DNA of 11,879 nucleotides from NCBI GenBank assembly GCA_005883905.1, contig VAYD01000167.1, positions 1-11,879 of the forward strand. Reading direction: 5' to 3'. Below the pieces are notes generated by a model that did not search any database, had not been told where the DNA came from, and saw only the letters and a list, made by a program, of their open reading frames with translations. This document shows, one piece after another, positions 1 to 7,056 of the stretch. Source of the DNA: Actinomycetota bacterium. GTDB lineage: Bacteria; Actinomycetota; Thermoleophilia; Solirubrobacterales; Solirubrobacteraceae. Made by a program: the position numbers and the translations under genes. Every line of letters begins with the position of its first letter. The first letter of the stretch is position 1.

Positions 1-50
1 GCTTCCTCCTGGTCGTTGACCCAGAGCTGCGCGCTGTTGATGTTGATCAT
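1..50 (-). CDS. VOC/glyoxalase-family protein, N-terminal fragment
   Basis: Only the first 16 complete codons are in the window; the gene runs off the left edge. The reading starts at ATG (50-48) and gives MINSAQLWVND-like residues (MININ then SAQLWVNDQEEA). This matches the first beta strand and start of the first helix of vicinal-oxygen-chelate proteins, where W-V-x-D-x-x-x-A is typical. The start lies 9 bases after the stop codon of the AraC-type regulator, so the two are almost certainly co-transcribed. AraC-type regulators are often paired with VOC proteins in actinobacteria (known). Substrate cannot be told from this fragment. Confidence 0.72.
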   Translation of the reverse strand, partial: MININSAQLWVNDQEE

Positions 51-59
51 GCGCCGAAG

Positions 60-494
60 CTAGTCCGGCACGGGCGACCTGTCTTCTCGAAACGTGCTGC
101 GTTGAGGGCGCGTGTTGAAGTGCACGAGGCAGGCCGGCACGCGGGCCCAGTCGGCGGCCGGCGGGAACCGCGCGCGGTACGCGGTCGGCGACATCCCGTA
201 GGTGCGGGTGAAGCTGGTCGTGAACGAGCCGACGCTCTGCAACCCGACCGAGAAGCAGATCTCTGCGACCGAGTGGTCGGTGGTGCGCAGCAGCGCCGCG
301 GCGCGCTCGAGACGCCGCGTCAGCAGGTACGCGTGCGGCGACTCGCCGAACGTGCGCCGGAACTCGCGGCTGAAGTGCGCGCGCGACAGCCCGGCCGCCC
401 GCGCGAGGTCATCGACGTCCAGCGGCTCGGCGTAGCGGGCATCGGCGAGGTCCTTGGCGCGGAGCAGATGCCGGGCGGGAGGTGCGAACACCAT
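60..494 (-). CDS. AraC-family transcriptional regulator (stand-alone DNA-binding domain)
   Basis: A 144-residue protein made almost wholly of the AraC double helix-turn-helix domain, without the usual sensory domain. The first HTH is at about residues 25-47 (LDVDDLARAAGLSRAHFSRE), followed by F..TFGESPHAYLLTRRL. The second HTH is at about 73-95 (HSVAEICFSVGLQSVGSFTTS), and the family signature F..TYGMSPTAYR closes it at 95-107. The last 35 residues are a loose tail. It is expected to act as a cytoplasmic activator or repressor, probably of the VOC gene that begins 9 bases after its stop. The start ATG at 494 sits 22 bases after the stop of the preceding gene. A GGGCGGG run precedes it directly, and a weak -10-like CATACT lies 7 bases before the ATG, so leaderless expression is possible. 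No ligand can be inferred. Confidence 0.9.
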   Translation of the reverse strand: MVFAPPARHLLRAKDLADARYAEPLDVDDLARAAGLSRAHFSREFRRTFGESPHAYLLTRRLERAAALLRTTDHSVAEICFSVGLQSVGSFTTSFTRTYGMSPTAYRARFPPAADWARVPACLVHFNTRPQRSTFREDRSPVPD

Positions 495-516
495 CCCGCC
501 CAGTATGCCTTCCGCC

Positions 517-849
517 TCAGCCGGCGAGGGGCGTAGCGTGCCGACGGCGGACGAGTGTGATGCCGGCGAACGCCACGAGCAGCGCAGCGCTGGCCCCGAT
601 CAAGGCGTCGCCCCAGGAGAACCCGGTCGCCGACTGCGCGACGACGACGGTGCGCGCAGCGGGGGATGCGGTCACCTGCGACGGCGCCGGCTCACTCGCC
701 GACGGGACGTCGTTGATCTGCTGGGTCGCGGGCGGCGCGTACTGCCCGTTGACGGAGTTCATCGAGTAGTCCAGCTTTGCGCCGGCACCTGCCGGAACGG
801 CTGCGAGCGACAGCGTCGCGAGAAGGGCGGCAAGCCGTGTGGATGACAT
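517..849 (-). CDS. small exported, membrane-anchored protein of unknown function
   Basis: A 110-residue protein that I do not recognise. Residues 1-24 look like a signal peptide (MSSTRLAALLATLSLAAVPAG, ending AGA). A low-complexity Pro/Ala/Ser/Gln linker follows at about 38-75. A single hydrophobic helix spans about 81-100 (ALIGASAALLVAFAGITLV), followed by RRRH, giving an extracellular-linker plus C-terminal anchor layout. No LPxTG motif is visible, so a sortase substrate is not supported. I chose ATG 849 because AGGAGG lies 5 bases upstream; a longer reading to 906 would begin inside the promoter. The promoter at 878-906 is almost a copy of that of the cupin at 4422, so the gene is probably co-regulated with the two-component operon between them. 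Confidence 0.72.
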   Translation of the reverse strand: MSSTRLAALLATLSLAAVPAGAGAKLDYSMNSVNGQYAPPATQQINDVPSASEPAPSQVTASPAARTVVVAQSATGFSWGDALIGASAALLVAFAGITLVRRRHATPLAG

Positions 850-870
850 CAGAGCCTCCTGTTGGTTGAC

Positions 871-906
871 GCCTTCGACGCTACGGCTCAGCGGGGGCCG
901 GGCCAA
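871..906 (-). promoter_or_regulatory. promoter of the small membrane protein, twin of the cupin promoter
   Basis: On the minus strand TTGGCC (906-901), a 17-base spacer and TAGCGT (883-878) form a sigma-70-type promoter, followed by CGAAGG. Transcription should begin near 870, about 20 bases before the start codon and just before AGGAGG. The same -35 core, spacer length, -10 and CGAAGG recur at 4917-4951 before the cupin gene. This is sequence-visible; use as a promoter is inferred. Confidence 0.62.
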
Positions 907-924
907 TCAGGGCAACGGGTCGAA

Positions 925-1286
925 CTACGGGTGTGCCAGCACCCCGCGCACCTGGCCGGGGAAGTCCCGGACGCTGATCGGTTTCTCGATGTAGGCGTCG
1001 AACCCGGCGGCGAGGAAGCGCTCACGGTCGCCCTTCATCGCGAACGCGGTCAGCGCGACGACTGGGATCGCGGCCGTGCGGCTGTCCTGCTTGAGCCGGC
1101 GGACCGCCTCCGTCCCGTCCATGTCGGGCAGCCGGATGTCCATCAGCACGACGTCGGGTTGCTGCTCGGTCGCAACCGCGATCGCGTCGACCGCCGTCCC
1201 TGCCCGAAGCGTGTCGATGCCGCCGACGCGAAGCGCCTCGCATGCGAGCCTCAGGTTCTTGTCGTTGTCGTCGACCACGAGCGCGA

Positions 1287-1290
<4 letters not shown>
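925..1290 (-). CDS. CheY-like single-domain response regulator
   Basis: A 121-residue stand-alone receiver domain without an output domain. The acidic pocket D7-D8, phospho-acceptor D51 (LMDIRLPDMDG), switch T81 (ALTA) and K103 (IEKPIS) are all present, so it should accept a phosphoryl group. The VLMDIRLPDMDGTEA and FDAYIEKPI stretches resemble receivers of the PleD/DivK-like cell-cycle type that pair with soluble or HAMP kinases. Its ATG overlaps the stop codon of the upstream histidine kinase (ATGA, 1290-1287), so it is translationally coupled to that kinase and is its likely partner. It acts in the cytoplasm, probably through protein-protein contact or as a phosphate sink. It is the last gene of the signalling operon. 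Confidence 0.9.
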
Positions 1291-2846
<1,556 letters not shown>

Positions 2847-3329
2847 TTGCCGTTGATCTTCTGGACGTTCTGATCAGCACCGACCACAACCGCCACCTTC
2901 TTGGTCTTCACGTCGATGTAGTGGCACTCGAAGTAGAGCGTCCCCTTGTCGCCGTTGACCGTGATGCGGATCTTGTAGGCGGGTGTGTCCGACACCCAGT
3001 GGTTCTGGGGCTGGAACGGCGCCGCTTTGGTCGTGAAGAAGTTCCTGATCTGCTTCGCGCCGGAGAGCGTCTCGGTCCCGATGTTGAAGGTCGCGTTCGG
3101 CGCCCAGATGCTCATCATCTTGTTGACGTCGTGCGTCGACGCCGCCTGGTGCCAGATCTTCTCGATCTGGTCGATGGCGTAGTAGTCGGCCTCCTTCTGC
3201 GTTTCCGCCCCGGACGCAGACTGCTTGCTCGAGCCGCCACAGGCGGCGAGCAAGAGCGCCACCATGACAACCGAGCAGAACCCTGCAGTCCTCATGTCCC
3301 ACGACTCCTTTCGCGGCGCCTGGCTCATG

Positions 3330-3728
3330 TTAGTCCAGGGCCTTGAACTTCAGCGAGCCCTGCTCGTCCCAGAGGCGGACCGAGCGAGCTCCGATACATG
3401 CGAAGTACGCCGCAGCCTCGAGCTCGGTCGGGTAGCGGCCGACGCCCACAGCCTCCACGCGCACGCCGGCGGCCCGCAGCGCCTCCGGCACGCCGTGGTC
3501 GGCGAGCACCGCCGGGTAGATGGTGTTGCCGAGCCGCTGCGTCTCTTCGAGGGCAGCGTGCACGTCGCCCCGCAGCCCCTCGAGGAACGCGGCGACGTTC
3601 GCGGGGTCGCGCTCGCACAGCTCGCGGGCGAGCTGCAGGTTGACCGCGAGCGCCAGGAGTTGCTGCTGGACGCCATCGTGCAGCGCCCGTTCGAATGCCC
3701 GGCGCTCCTCGAACGGTGTCGCGGTCAC
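3330..3728 (-). CDS. short HisKA_3 (NarL-type) kinase-like protein without a complete ATPase domain
   Basis: A 132-residue protein beginning with GTG 3728, whose first four bases overlap the stop of the upstream response regulator (GTGA). Residues 10-40 carry the HisKA_3 phospho-acceptor motif RALHDGVQQQLLALAVNLQL with H17. The second dimerisation helix follows (DVHAALEETQRLGNTIYPAVLADHGVPEALR). The HATPase_c part is only a remnant: RYPTELEAAAYFACIGARSVRLWDEQGSLKFKALD, then stop. It has no N-box, G1 or G2 motif, so it cannot bind ATP by itself as read. It may be a phosphotransfer or phosphatase dimer, or a decayed kinase. It has no membrane segment. The neighbouring NarL-type regulator (H-box and receiver of matching families) is the natural partner. 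Confidence 0.8.
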   Translation of the reverse strand: MTATPFEERRAFERALHDGVQQQLLALAVNLQLARELCERDPANVAAFLEGLRGDVHAALEETQRLGNTIYPAVLADHGVPEALRAAGVRVEAVGVGRYPTELEAAAYFACIGARSVRLWDEQGSLKFKALD

Positions 3729-4399
3729 GTCGACCCCTGCTCGGCGAGGTAGACGAGCACCGCCTTCACGCGGCGGTTGACGTTCTCCTCCCAGGTGAGC
3801 CCGAGCTTGGCGAAGATCGAGTGCACGTACTTCTCGACCGAACGCTCGGTCACGACCAGTGCTTGCGCGATCGCCGCGTTGTTCGCCCCGCGCGCCATCT
3901 CACGCAGCACGTCGAGCTCGCGCGGCGTGAGCTCCGCGAGCGGCGACTCCTCGCCCGCGCGCTTCGCCGCCACCAGGCGCTCGACGACCTTCGGGTCGAC
4001 GTAGGACCCGCCTTCGGCGACGGTTCGGATCGCGCCGACCAGCTGCCCGCGGTCGTCGACACGGTCCTTGAGCAGGTACGCACGCCCGTCGGAGCCGGTG
4101 TCGAGCAGCGCGATCGCGTAGGCAGCCTCGGAGTACTGGCTGAGGACGACCACGCCGAGGCCTGGGTGCGACTCGCGCAGCGCGCCGGCCGCCCGGATGC
4201 CCTCGTCGCTGGAGTCAGGCGGCATCCGGATGTCGGTCAGCACCACGTCCGGGCGCTCGCGCTCCACGGCCTCCATGAGCGAATCGAGATCGCCGCAACC
4301 CGCGACGATCTCGACCTCGGAATCCAGCTCGAGCAGGTGCCGGATGCCTTCGCGCACGATCAGGCTGTCCTCCGCAAGGACCACGCGGATGGGGGGCAC
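3725..4399 (-). CDS. NarL/LuxR-family response regulator
   Basis: A 224-residue regulator. The receiver covers residues 4-125 with acidic pair E10-D11, phospho-acceptor D56 (VLTDIRMPP), switch S87 (VVLSQYSE) and K111 (YLLKDRV), all intact. The LuxR-type HTH lies at about 156-200 (LTPRELDVLREMARGANNAAIAQAL then VTERSVEKYVHSIFAKLGL). It is cytoplasmic and should bind DNA as a phosphorylated dimer. The start is GTG 4399, 22 bases after the cupin stop, and its stop overlaps the GTG of the short kinase. Obvious candidate targets are the twin promoters at 4917-4951 and 871-906, one of which drives its own operon (inference). Confidence 0.93.
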   Translation of the reverse strand: MPPIRVVLAEDSLIVREGIRHLLELDSEVEIVAGCGDLDSLMEAVERERPDVVLTDIRMPPDSSDEGIRAAGALRESHPGLGVVVLSQYSEAAYAIALLDTGSDGRAYLLKDRVDDRGQLVGAIRTVAEGGSYVDPKVVERLVAAKRAGEESPLAELTPRELDVLREMARGANNAAIAQALVVTERSVEKYVHSIFAKLGLTWEENVNRRVKAVLVYLAEQGST

Positions 4400-4421
4400 G
4401 TGGCGAGCATACGTCCGCGGA

Positions 4422-4886
4422 TCAGCACTCGGGGGGATTCGCCTCCACGCGGCGCGGGGTGCCGTGCGGCGTGATCTGCATGACGGTCAGTACGGCCGGC
4501 GTCGTGTCGCTCGGGTTGCGCACCTGGCCCGGCGGCTGCTCGTCGGATTCGATGAACGAATCACCCGCGTCGTAGGTTGTCGAGGCGCAGCCGACCTGTC
4601 GCACGACCGAGCCGGATTGCACGACCACGAACACGATGCCCGGATGGGTGTGCCATCCCGAGAAACCCGACGGGTCGTAGGTGACGCTGAATGTCGCCAC
4701 GTCCGCGGCGTCCTTCGTCTGGAACTTCAGCCGGTCCGTGTTGACCTGCTGCCCGGCGGCAAGCTGGCCGATGGCCGGCGCCGTCGGGTGCTGGCCCGAG
4801 GGCGGTGACGCAAGTGCGTACGCCGCGAAGCCGCCGGCGGCCGCCGCAACGGCGACAGCCGGCATGACACGTCTGATCGCTCGCAT
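4422..4886 (-). CDS. exported cupin-domain protein
   Basis: A 154-residue protein with an N-terminal signal or anchor helix (residues 5-26, VMPAVAVAAAAGGFAAYALA) and a single cupin barrel at about 60-140. Motif 1 is GWHTHPGIVFVVVQSG with H79 and H81 and the glycines of the family. Motif 2, where a third histidine is usual, reads PPGQVRNPSD, so that histidine is replaced by Q121 and metal binding may be altered. E113 (FIESDE) could serve as another ligand. C100 and the terminal C154 could pair outside the cell. The ATG at 4886 follows AAAGGAG by 6 bases. It is the first gene of the six-gene signalling operon. It may sense or bind a small molecule in the envelope; no substrate is evident. Confidence 0.87.
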   Translation of the reverse strand: MRAIRRVMPAVAVAAAAGGFAAYALASPPSGQHPTAPAIGQLAAGQQVNTDRLKFQTKDAADVATFSVTYDPSGFSGWHTHPGIVFVVVQSGSVVRQVGCASTTYDAGDSFIESDEQPPGQVRNPSDTTPAVLTVMQITPHGTPRRVEANPPEC

Positions 4887-4916
4887 CGCGAGCTCCTTTG
4901 GTGTGGTGGACGAGAC

Positions 4917-4951
4917 CCTTCGACGCTAGGTCCGCCACACGCGGGCGCCAA
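4917..4951 (-). promoter_or_regulatory. promoter of the cupin/two-component operon
   Basis: On the minus strand TTGGCG (4951-4946), 17 bases, and TAGCGT (4928-4923) followed by CGAAGG (to 4917). The predicted start near 4915 leaves a leader of about 29 bases including AAAGGAG. This layout is repeated at 871-906. Confidence 0.62.
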
Positions 4952-4988
4952 CGGTGCCACCCAGTGGGCTCGTTGCCGTGCTGCCCTC

Positions 4989-5264
4989 CTATACAGGGAT
5001 CAGGATCGCGCCCTCGCCGGTGGCGTAGGCCGCCTCGCCATGGCTGACGATGTCGAGCCCGAGCGCCTCCTCGCCCCGGCCGCCGAGCCCGTCCCGGTGT
5101 GAGCGCGCCGGCGCCGGGAGCGTGTGCAGCTCATAGCTGCCGCATACACCGCACCAGCCGCTGAGCTCGTGCCCCTGCCAGGCCATCACGTGCGCGCCGC
5201 AGACCGCACACGCGCAGCGAACGTCGCGGATCGTGATCTCCCCAACCTGTTCATCGGAGTGCAT
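4989..5264 (-). CDS. small CxxC/CxxC zinc-ribbon-like protein of unknown function
   Basis: A 91-residue protein that I do not recognise. Its first half carries two knuckle-like pairs, C19-x-x-C22 (CAVCGAH) and C38-x-x-C41 (WCGVCGSYEL), plus C17. The 15-residue gap between pairs fits a zinc ribbon (known of such motifs, not proven here). The second half is Gly/Ala-rich with no motif and ends in GAILIPV. The ATG at 5264 is preceded by GGGGGGCAGG, which makes it the best start; the frame stays open upstream to 5396 without a ribosome binding site. No signal peptide or membrane helix is seen, so it is probably cytoplasmic. Its ribosome binding site lies in a hairpin (5270-5294). It stands alone: the next gene downstream has its own promoter. 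Confidence 0.65.
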   Translation of the reverse strand: MHSDEQVGEITIRDVRCACAVCGAHVMAWQGHELSGWCGVCGSYELHTLPAPARSHRDGLGGRGEEALGLDIVSHGEAAYATGEGAILIPV

Positions 5265-5269
5265 CCTGC

Positions 5270-5294
5270 CCCCCAGAAATCCGACTACTGGGGG
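5270..5294 (-). promoter_or_regulatory. hairpin masking the ribosome binding site of the CxxC protein
   Basis: In the transcript CCCCCAG (5294-5288) can pair perfectly with CTGGGGG (5276-5270) around an 11-base loop. The G-run that should pair with 16S rRNA, 4-9 bases before the ATG at 5264, is in the 3' arm. Folding would reduce translation. The pairing is visible; a regulatory role is inferred. Confidence 0.42.
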
Positions 5295-5317
5295 ACTCTT
5301 CGGCGTCTGAAACCTCA

Positions 5318-5348
5318 AAGCTGCGCACGTGGGCACAACGTGCAGCTT
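5318..5348. repeat. interrupted inverted repeat
   Basis: AAGCTGC-GC-ACGT (5318-5330) and ACGTGCAGCTT (5338-5348) form an 11-bp stem with a two-base bulge and a 7-base loop. It lies about 55 bases upstream of the CxxC protein start and downstream of the terminator-like stem of the Rpf-like gene. It could be an operator or part of the 5' leader; no assignment is possible. Confidence 0.45.
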
Positions 5349-5383
5349 CGTGGCGCAAATGCTGCGCAGGCGATGCGGTTTCC

Positions 5384-5415
5384 GGCCCCGGCGCACGCGA
5401 TCGTGCGCCGGGGCC
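5384..5415 (-). terminator. terminator-like stem-loop after the Rpf-like gene
   Basis: GGCCCCGGCGCACG (5384-5397) and CGTGCGCCGGGGCC (5402-5415) are a perfect 14-bp inverted repeat with a CGAT loop. It begins 17 bases after the stop codon of the Rpf-like gene (5432). There is no T-run on the minus side, as is common in actinobacterial terminators. It would also insulate the CxxC gene downstream. Confidence 0.7.
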
Positions 5416-5431
5416 AGAGGGTGTCAGCCGC

Positions 5432-5953
5432 CTATCGGTAGCCGCAGATCGGCCACTGGCCCGCGCCCCAGCGGCGCAGGGCGATCGCGGCGCGGCGGTC
5501 CTGCTCCCATCCGGGAGCGGCGGCGGGGTCGCCGTGACCGCCCGCTGCCGCCCACGTGCGGAACGAGAACTGGTACTTGCCGCGGTAGGTGCCCGACGCG
5601 CTCACCGCGCGCGGGTTGTTGTGCGACTCGCAGCGCGAGATCCGGCGCAGCTTGGCGCGCATCCACGGGAACCGCGCAGGACCGAGCGTCTGGCGGCGCA
5701 GCTTGCGGATGTCGTGCACCAACTTGAGGTTCGACCAGCTCCTGATGATCGCCACGCGGTTGCGCTTGACGCGCTGGCTGTGCAGGTAGGCCTTGCGCTT
5801 GGCGAGCTTGTGATCCTTGCGGACCAGGTGCTTGTGGTATCGGGCCGCGTGAGCCTTCTGGCTCGTCGTCGCCGTCGGCGTCTGGCCGTCGGCAGCGACC
5901 GCGGGCACCGTACAGACGGCGCACGCGAGCACGGACATGAGTGTCTTTCGCAT
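5432..5953 (-). CDS. secreted Rpf-like transglycosylase (resuscitation-promoting-factor domain)
   Basis: A 173-residue exported protein. A signal peptide spans residues 1-21 (MRKTLMSVLACAVCTVPAVA). A very basic helical stretch at about 33-105 (many Lys/Arg/His) may bind anionic wall polymers. The C-terminal Rpf domain is at 104-173: RISRCES with catalytic E109, NPRAVSASGTYRGKYQF, TWAAAGGHGDPAAAP, EQDRRAAIA, and WPICGYR. C108 and C170 correspond to the conserved disulfide of Rpf domains. It should cleave glycan strands of peptidoglycan. The ATG at 5953 follows GGAGGA by about 10 bases; a longer reading to 6076 would place non-signal sequence ahead of the signal peptide. Upstream there is a structured leader and a LexA-like box, and downstream a strong stem-loop. 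Confidence 0.88.
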   Translation of the reverse strand: MRKTLMSVLACAVCTVPAVAADGQTPTATTSQKAHAARYHKHLVRKDHKLAKRKAYLHSQRVKRNRVAIIRSWSNLKLVHDIRKLRRQTLGPARFPWMRAKLRRISRCESHNNPRAVSASGTYRGKYQFSFRTWAAAGGHGDPAAAPGWEQDRRAAIALRRWGAGQWPICGYR

Positions 5954-6106
5954 TGGGTTTCGAGTCCTCCGGTCAGCCAAGGCAGAACCGCGTGTGCGGT
6001 CAGCCGGTTGGCCGGTTGTGTTGAGGACGGGCGAGATGTTGCGGCCGGAGCACCACTGGAGGCTCACGGCGTGCATGGCGAAGCCAACCTGCCCGTCGAG
6101 CTCGAC

Positions 6107-6115
6107 AGGCTAGCA
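6107..6115 (-). promoter_or_regulatory. extended -10 promoter element of the Rpf-like gene
   Basis: TGC directly followed by TAGCCT on the minus strand (TAGCCT is 6112-6107) fits the TGn-TANNNT extended -10 form. No good -35 is seen at 17-18 bases upstream (CGCGTC). The predicted start near 6100 gives a leader of about 147 bases before ATG 5953. Confidence 0.4.
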
Positions 6116-6129
6116 GAACGTCTGTTCGA
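6114..6129 (-). promoter_or_regulatory. LexA (SOS)-like box overlapping the Rpf-like gene promoter
   Basis: On the minus strand TCGAACAGACGTTCTG matches the actinobacterial SOS-box form TCGAAC-N4-GTTCGA at 10 of 12 defined positions, with a perfect GAAC-N4-GTTC core. It occupies the spacer immediately upstream of the -10 element, the classical position for repression. Function is inferred from position and similarity only. Confidence 0.42.
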
Positions 6130-6240
6130 GACGCGCTGCCGCACCCGCCGGCACAGCTCGCGCGGGCGTTCGGCGCGATCGTCTTACTGGCCCCCGGCGT
6201 TGGCTGCGTCAGCGAGGGGAGAGGTCAGCGCCGCCGCTCA

Positions 6241-6289
6241 GTTGTGGGCCGGATTCTTCTCGCATAGCGAGAACTTTCCGGCCCACAAC
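6241..6289. terminator. 49-nt near-perfect hairpin after the methyltransferase operon
   Basis: The outer arms GTTGTGGGCCGGA (6241-6253) and TCCGGCCCACAAC (6277-6289) pair perfectly over 13 bp. A symmetric 3x3 internal loop follows, then a 7-bp inner stem TTCTCGC/GCGAGAA (6257-6263, 6267-6273) with an ATA loop. It lies 23 bases after the stop of the membrane-protein gene at 6312 and is the likely end of that operon, although no T-run follows. It could also be a small mobile palindrome or a protein-binding site. Confidence 0.6.
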
Positions 6290-6311
6290 GCCGATCCGTA
6301 CGGACTTACCC

Positions 6312-6728
6312 CTAACCGACGATGCAGAGGATGAAGGCGGCGACCGTCGCAAGCGCAGCGAGGATCACGCCTGCGCTGGAGGGCGCCGGGCCGGTCTCAC
6401 CGGGATGCTCCTCGCCCGGCGCGGCCGCGACGAACGCCGCCGCCGCGACGGCGAAAGGCAGCGCGCTCCAGAACACCGCGCACAGGATCACCGCCGCGAC
6501 CCCGAACCCGAGAATCCAGGTGCGGCGCGATCCCGCCGGTATGCGCGGGACGCCGACGAGCACCAGCAAGGCCATGACGGCGATGCCGAACAGCGAGAGG
6601 CCGATCCAGCCGCCGACATCGGCGCCGCCGCCTCCGATGATGTCGTTCGCGAACAGCTCGGCGATCACGATCAGGACCGCCATCACGACCAGCACTTGGG
6701 TACGCGGCATGCGCGTGATGGTGCTCAT
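6312..6728 (-). CDS. small four-helix membrane protein of unknown function
   Basis: A 138-residue integral membrane protein that I do not recognise. Hydrophobic segments lie at about 11-27 (VLVVMAVLIVIAELFA), 41-60 (WIGLSLFGIAVMALLVLVGV), 71-102 (WILGFGVAAVILCAVFWSAL and on) and 119-137 (AGVILAALATVAAFILCIV), giving four helices joined by short loops. A Pro/Gly/Glu loop at 103-118 separates the last two. The ATG at 6728 has no ribosome binding site but lies 7 bases after a -10-like TACGGT (6741-6736), as expected for a leaderless transcript. It is 31 bases downstream of the glutaredoxin-like gene, so it may also be read as the last gene of the methyltransferase operon. Confidence 0.75.
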   Translation of the reverse strand: MSTITRMPRTQVLVVMAVLIVIAELFANDIIGGGGADVGGWIGLSLFGIAVMALLVLVGVPRIPAGSRRTWILGFGVAAVILCAVFWSALPFAVAAAAFVAAAPGEEHPGETGPAPSSAGVILAALATVAAFILCIVG

Positions 6729-6735
6729 GCCGCGG

Positions 6736-6741
6736 ACCGTA
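6736..6741 (-). promoter_or_regulatory. -10 element for a leaderless transcript of the membrane protein
   Basis: TACGGT (6741-6736) fits TANNNT and ends exactly 7 bases before the ATG at 6728, so the transcript would begin at or next to the start codon. No convincing -35 is seen. Confidence 0.35.
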
Positions 6742-6759
6742 CGCGGCGGCGCGGTTGGA

Positions 6760-7056
6760 TCAGGCGGTGACTGTCGCGGGGTTGGCCCTCGCCCAGTCGG
6801 CGATCTCCTTGGAGCCGCCGATCGCGGTGCCGTCGTCGAGCTCCAACACCGGCACGGTCGCCGAGCCGGTCAGCTCCTTGGCGCGCTTGCGCCCCGCGGT
6901 GTCGTTGAACGGCTTGTCGGGCAGGACCGTCCAGCCGTAGGACCGGATGACGTCGGGGTCGTATCCGGCGTCCGTGAGAGCGTTGTAGGCGTTGGCGCAC
7001 GGATGGCCACCCGGGCGCGGTGTGGGGAACGTGCCCCAGCAGACGTAGAGCTTCAC
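6760..7056 (-). CDS. glutaredoxin / GST N-terminal-like thioredoxin-fold protein
   Basis: A 98-residue protein starting at GTG 7056, read M/VKLYVCWGTFPTPRPGGHPC. The layout is a thioredoxin fold: the first strand KLYVCWG, helix CANAYNALTDAGYD, strand DVIRSYGW, the cis-Pro strand ATVPVLELDDG (cis-Pro about P69), and the final helix GGSKEIADWARANP. The last resembles the E-S/K-x-I-x-x-W of GST N-terminal domains. Redox cysteines would be C6 and/or C20, but these do not form a CxxC pair. It is a single-domain protein without the GST C-terminal helices and probably acts in cytoplasmic thiol chemistry. Its GTG overlaps the stop of the DNA methyltransferase (GTGA, 7056-7053), so the two are translationally coupled. 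The functional link between them is unexplained. Confidence 0.8.
   Translation of the reverse strand: MKLYVCWGTFPTPRPGGHPCANAYNALTDAGYDPDVIRSYGWTVLPDKPFNDTAGRKRAKELTGSATVPVLELDDGTAIGGSKEIADWARANPATVTA

Larger units (their letters stand above)
5954..6311. other. 358-base intergenic region with leader, promoter, LexA-like box and hairpin
   Basis: No gene is supported here. From the Rpf-like gene outward it holds a leader of about 150 bases with a small hairpin (ACCGC/GCGGT, 5987-6000) and a 9-base direct repeat CGGTCAGCC (5970-5978 and 5997-6005). Beyond that lie an extended -10 element (6107-6115), a LexA-like box (6114-6129), GC-rich sequence without recognisable features (6130-6240), a 49-nt hairpin (6241-6289) and the palindrome TCCGTACGGA (6295-6304). 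Confidence 0.6.

Noticed and set aside
3296..3328. Upstream start (ATG 3328) for the SnoaL lipoprotein
   Set aside because: It has no ribosome binding site and would put charged residues ahead of the signal peptide; ATG 3295 has AAAGGAG.
5265..5396. Longer N-terminus of the CxxC protein
   Set aside because: The extra residues are Arg-rich and lack a ribosome binding site, and they cover two inverted-repeat structures typical of noncoding leader.
5954..6240. c-di-AMP (ydaO-type) riboswitch upstream of the Rpf-like gene
   Set aside because: Such riboswitches often precede rpf genes, but I could not match the conserved core segments in the minus-strand leader. A covariance-model search would settle it.
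6130..6240. Possible small gene or RNA in the GC-rich part of the intergenic region
   Set aside because: No start with a ribosome binding site, no protein-like frame and no clear fold beyond the listed hairpin.
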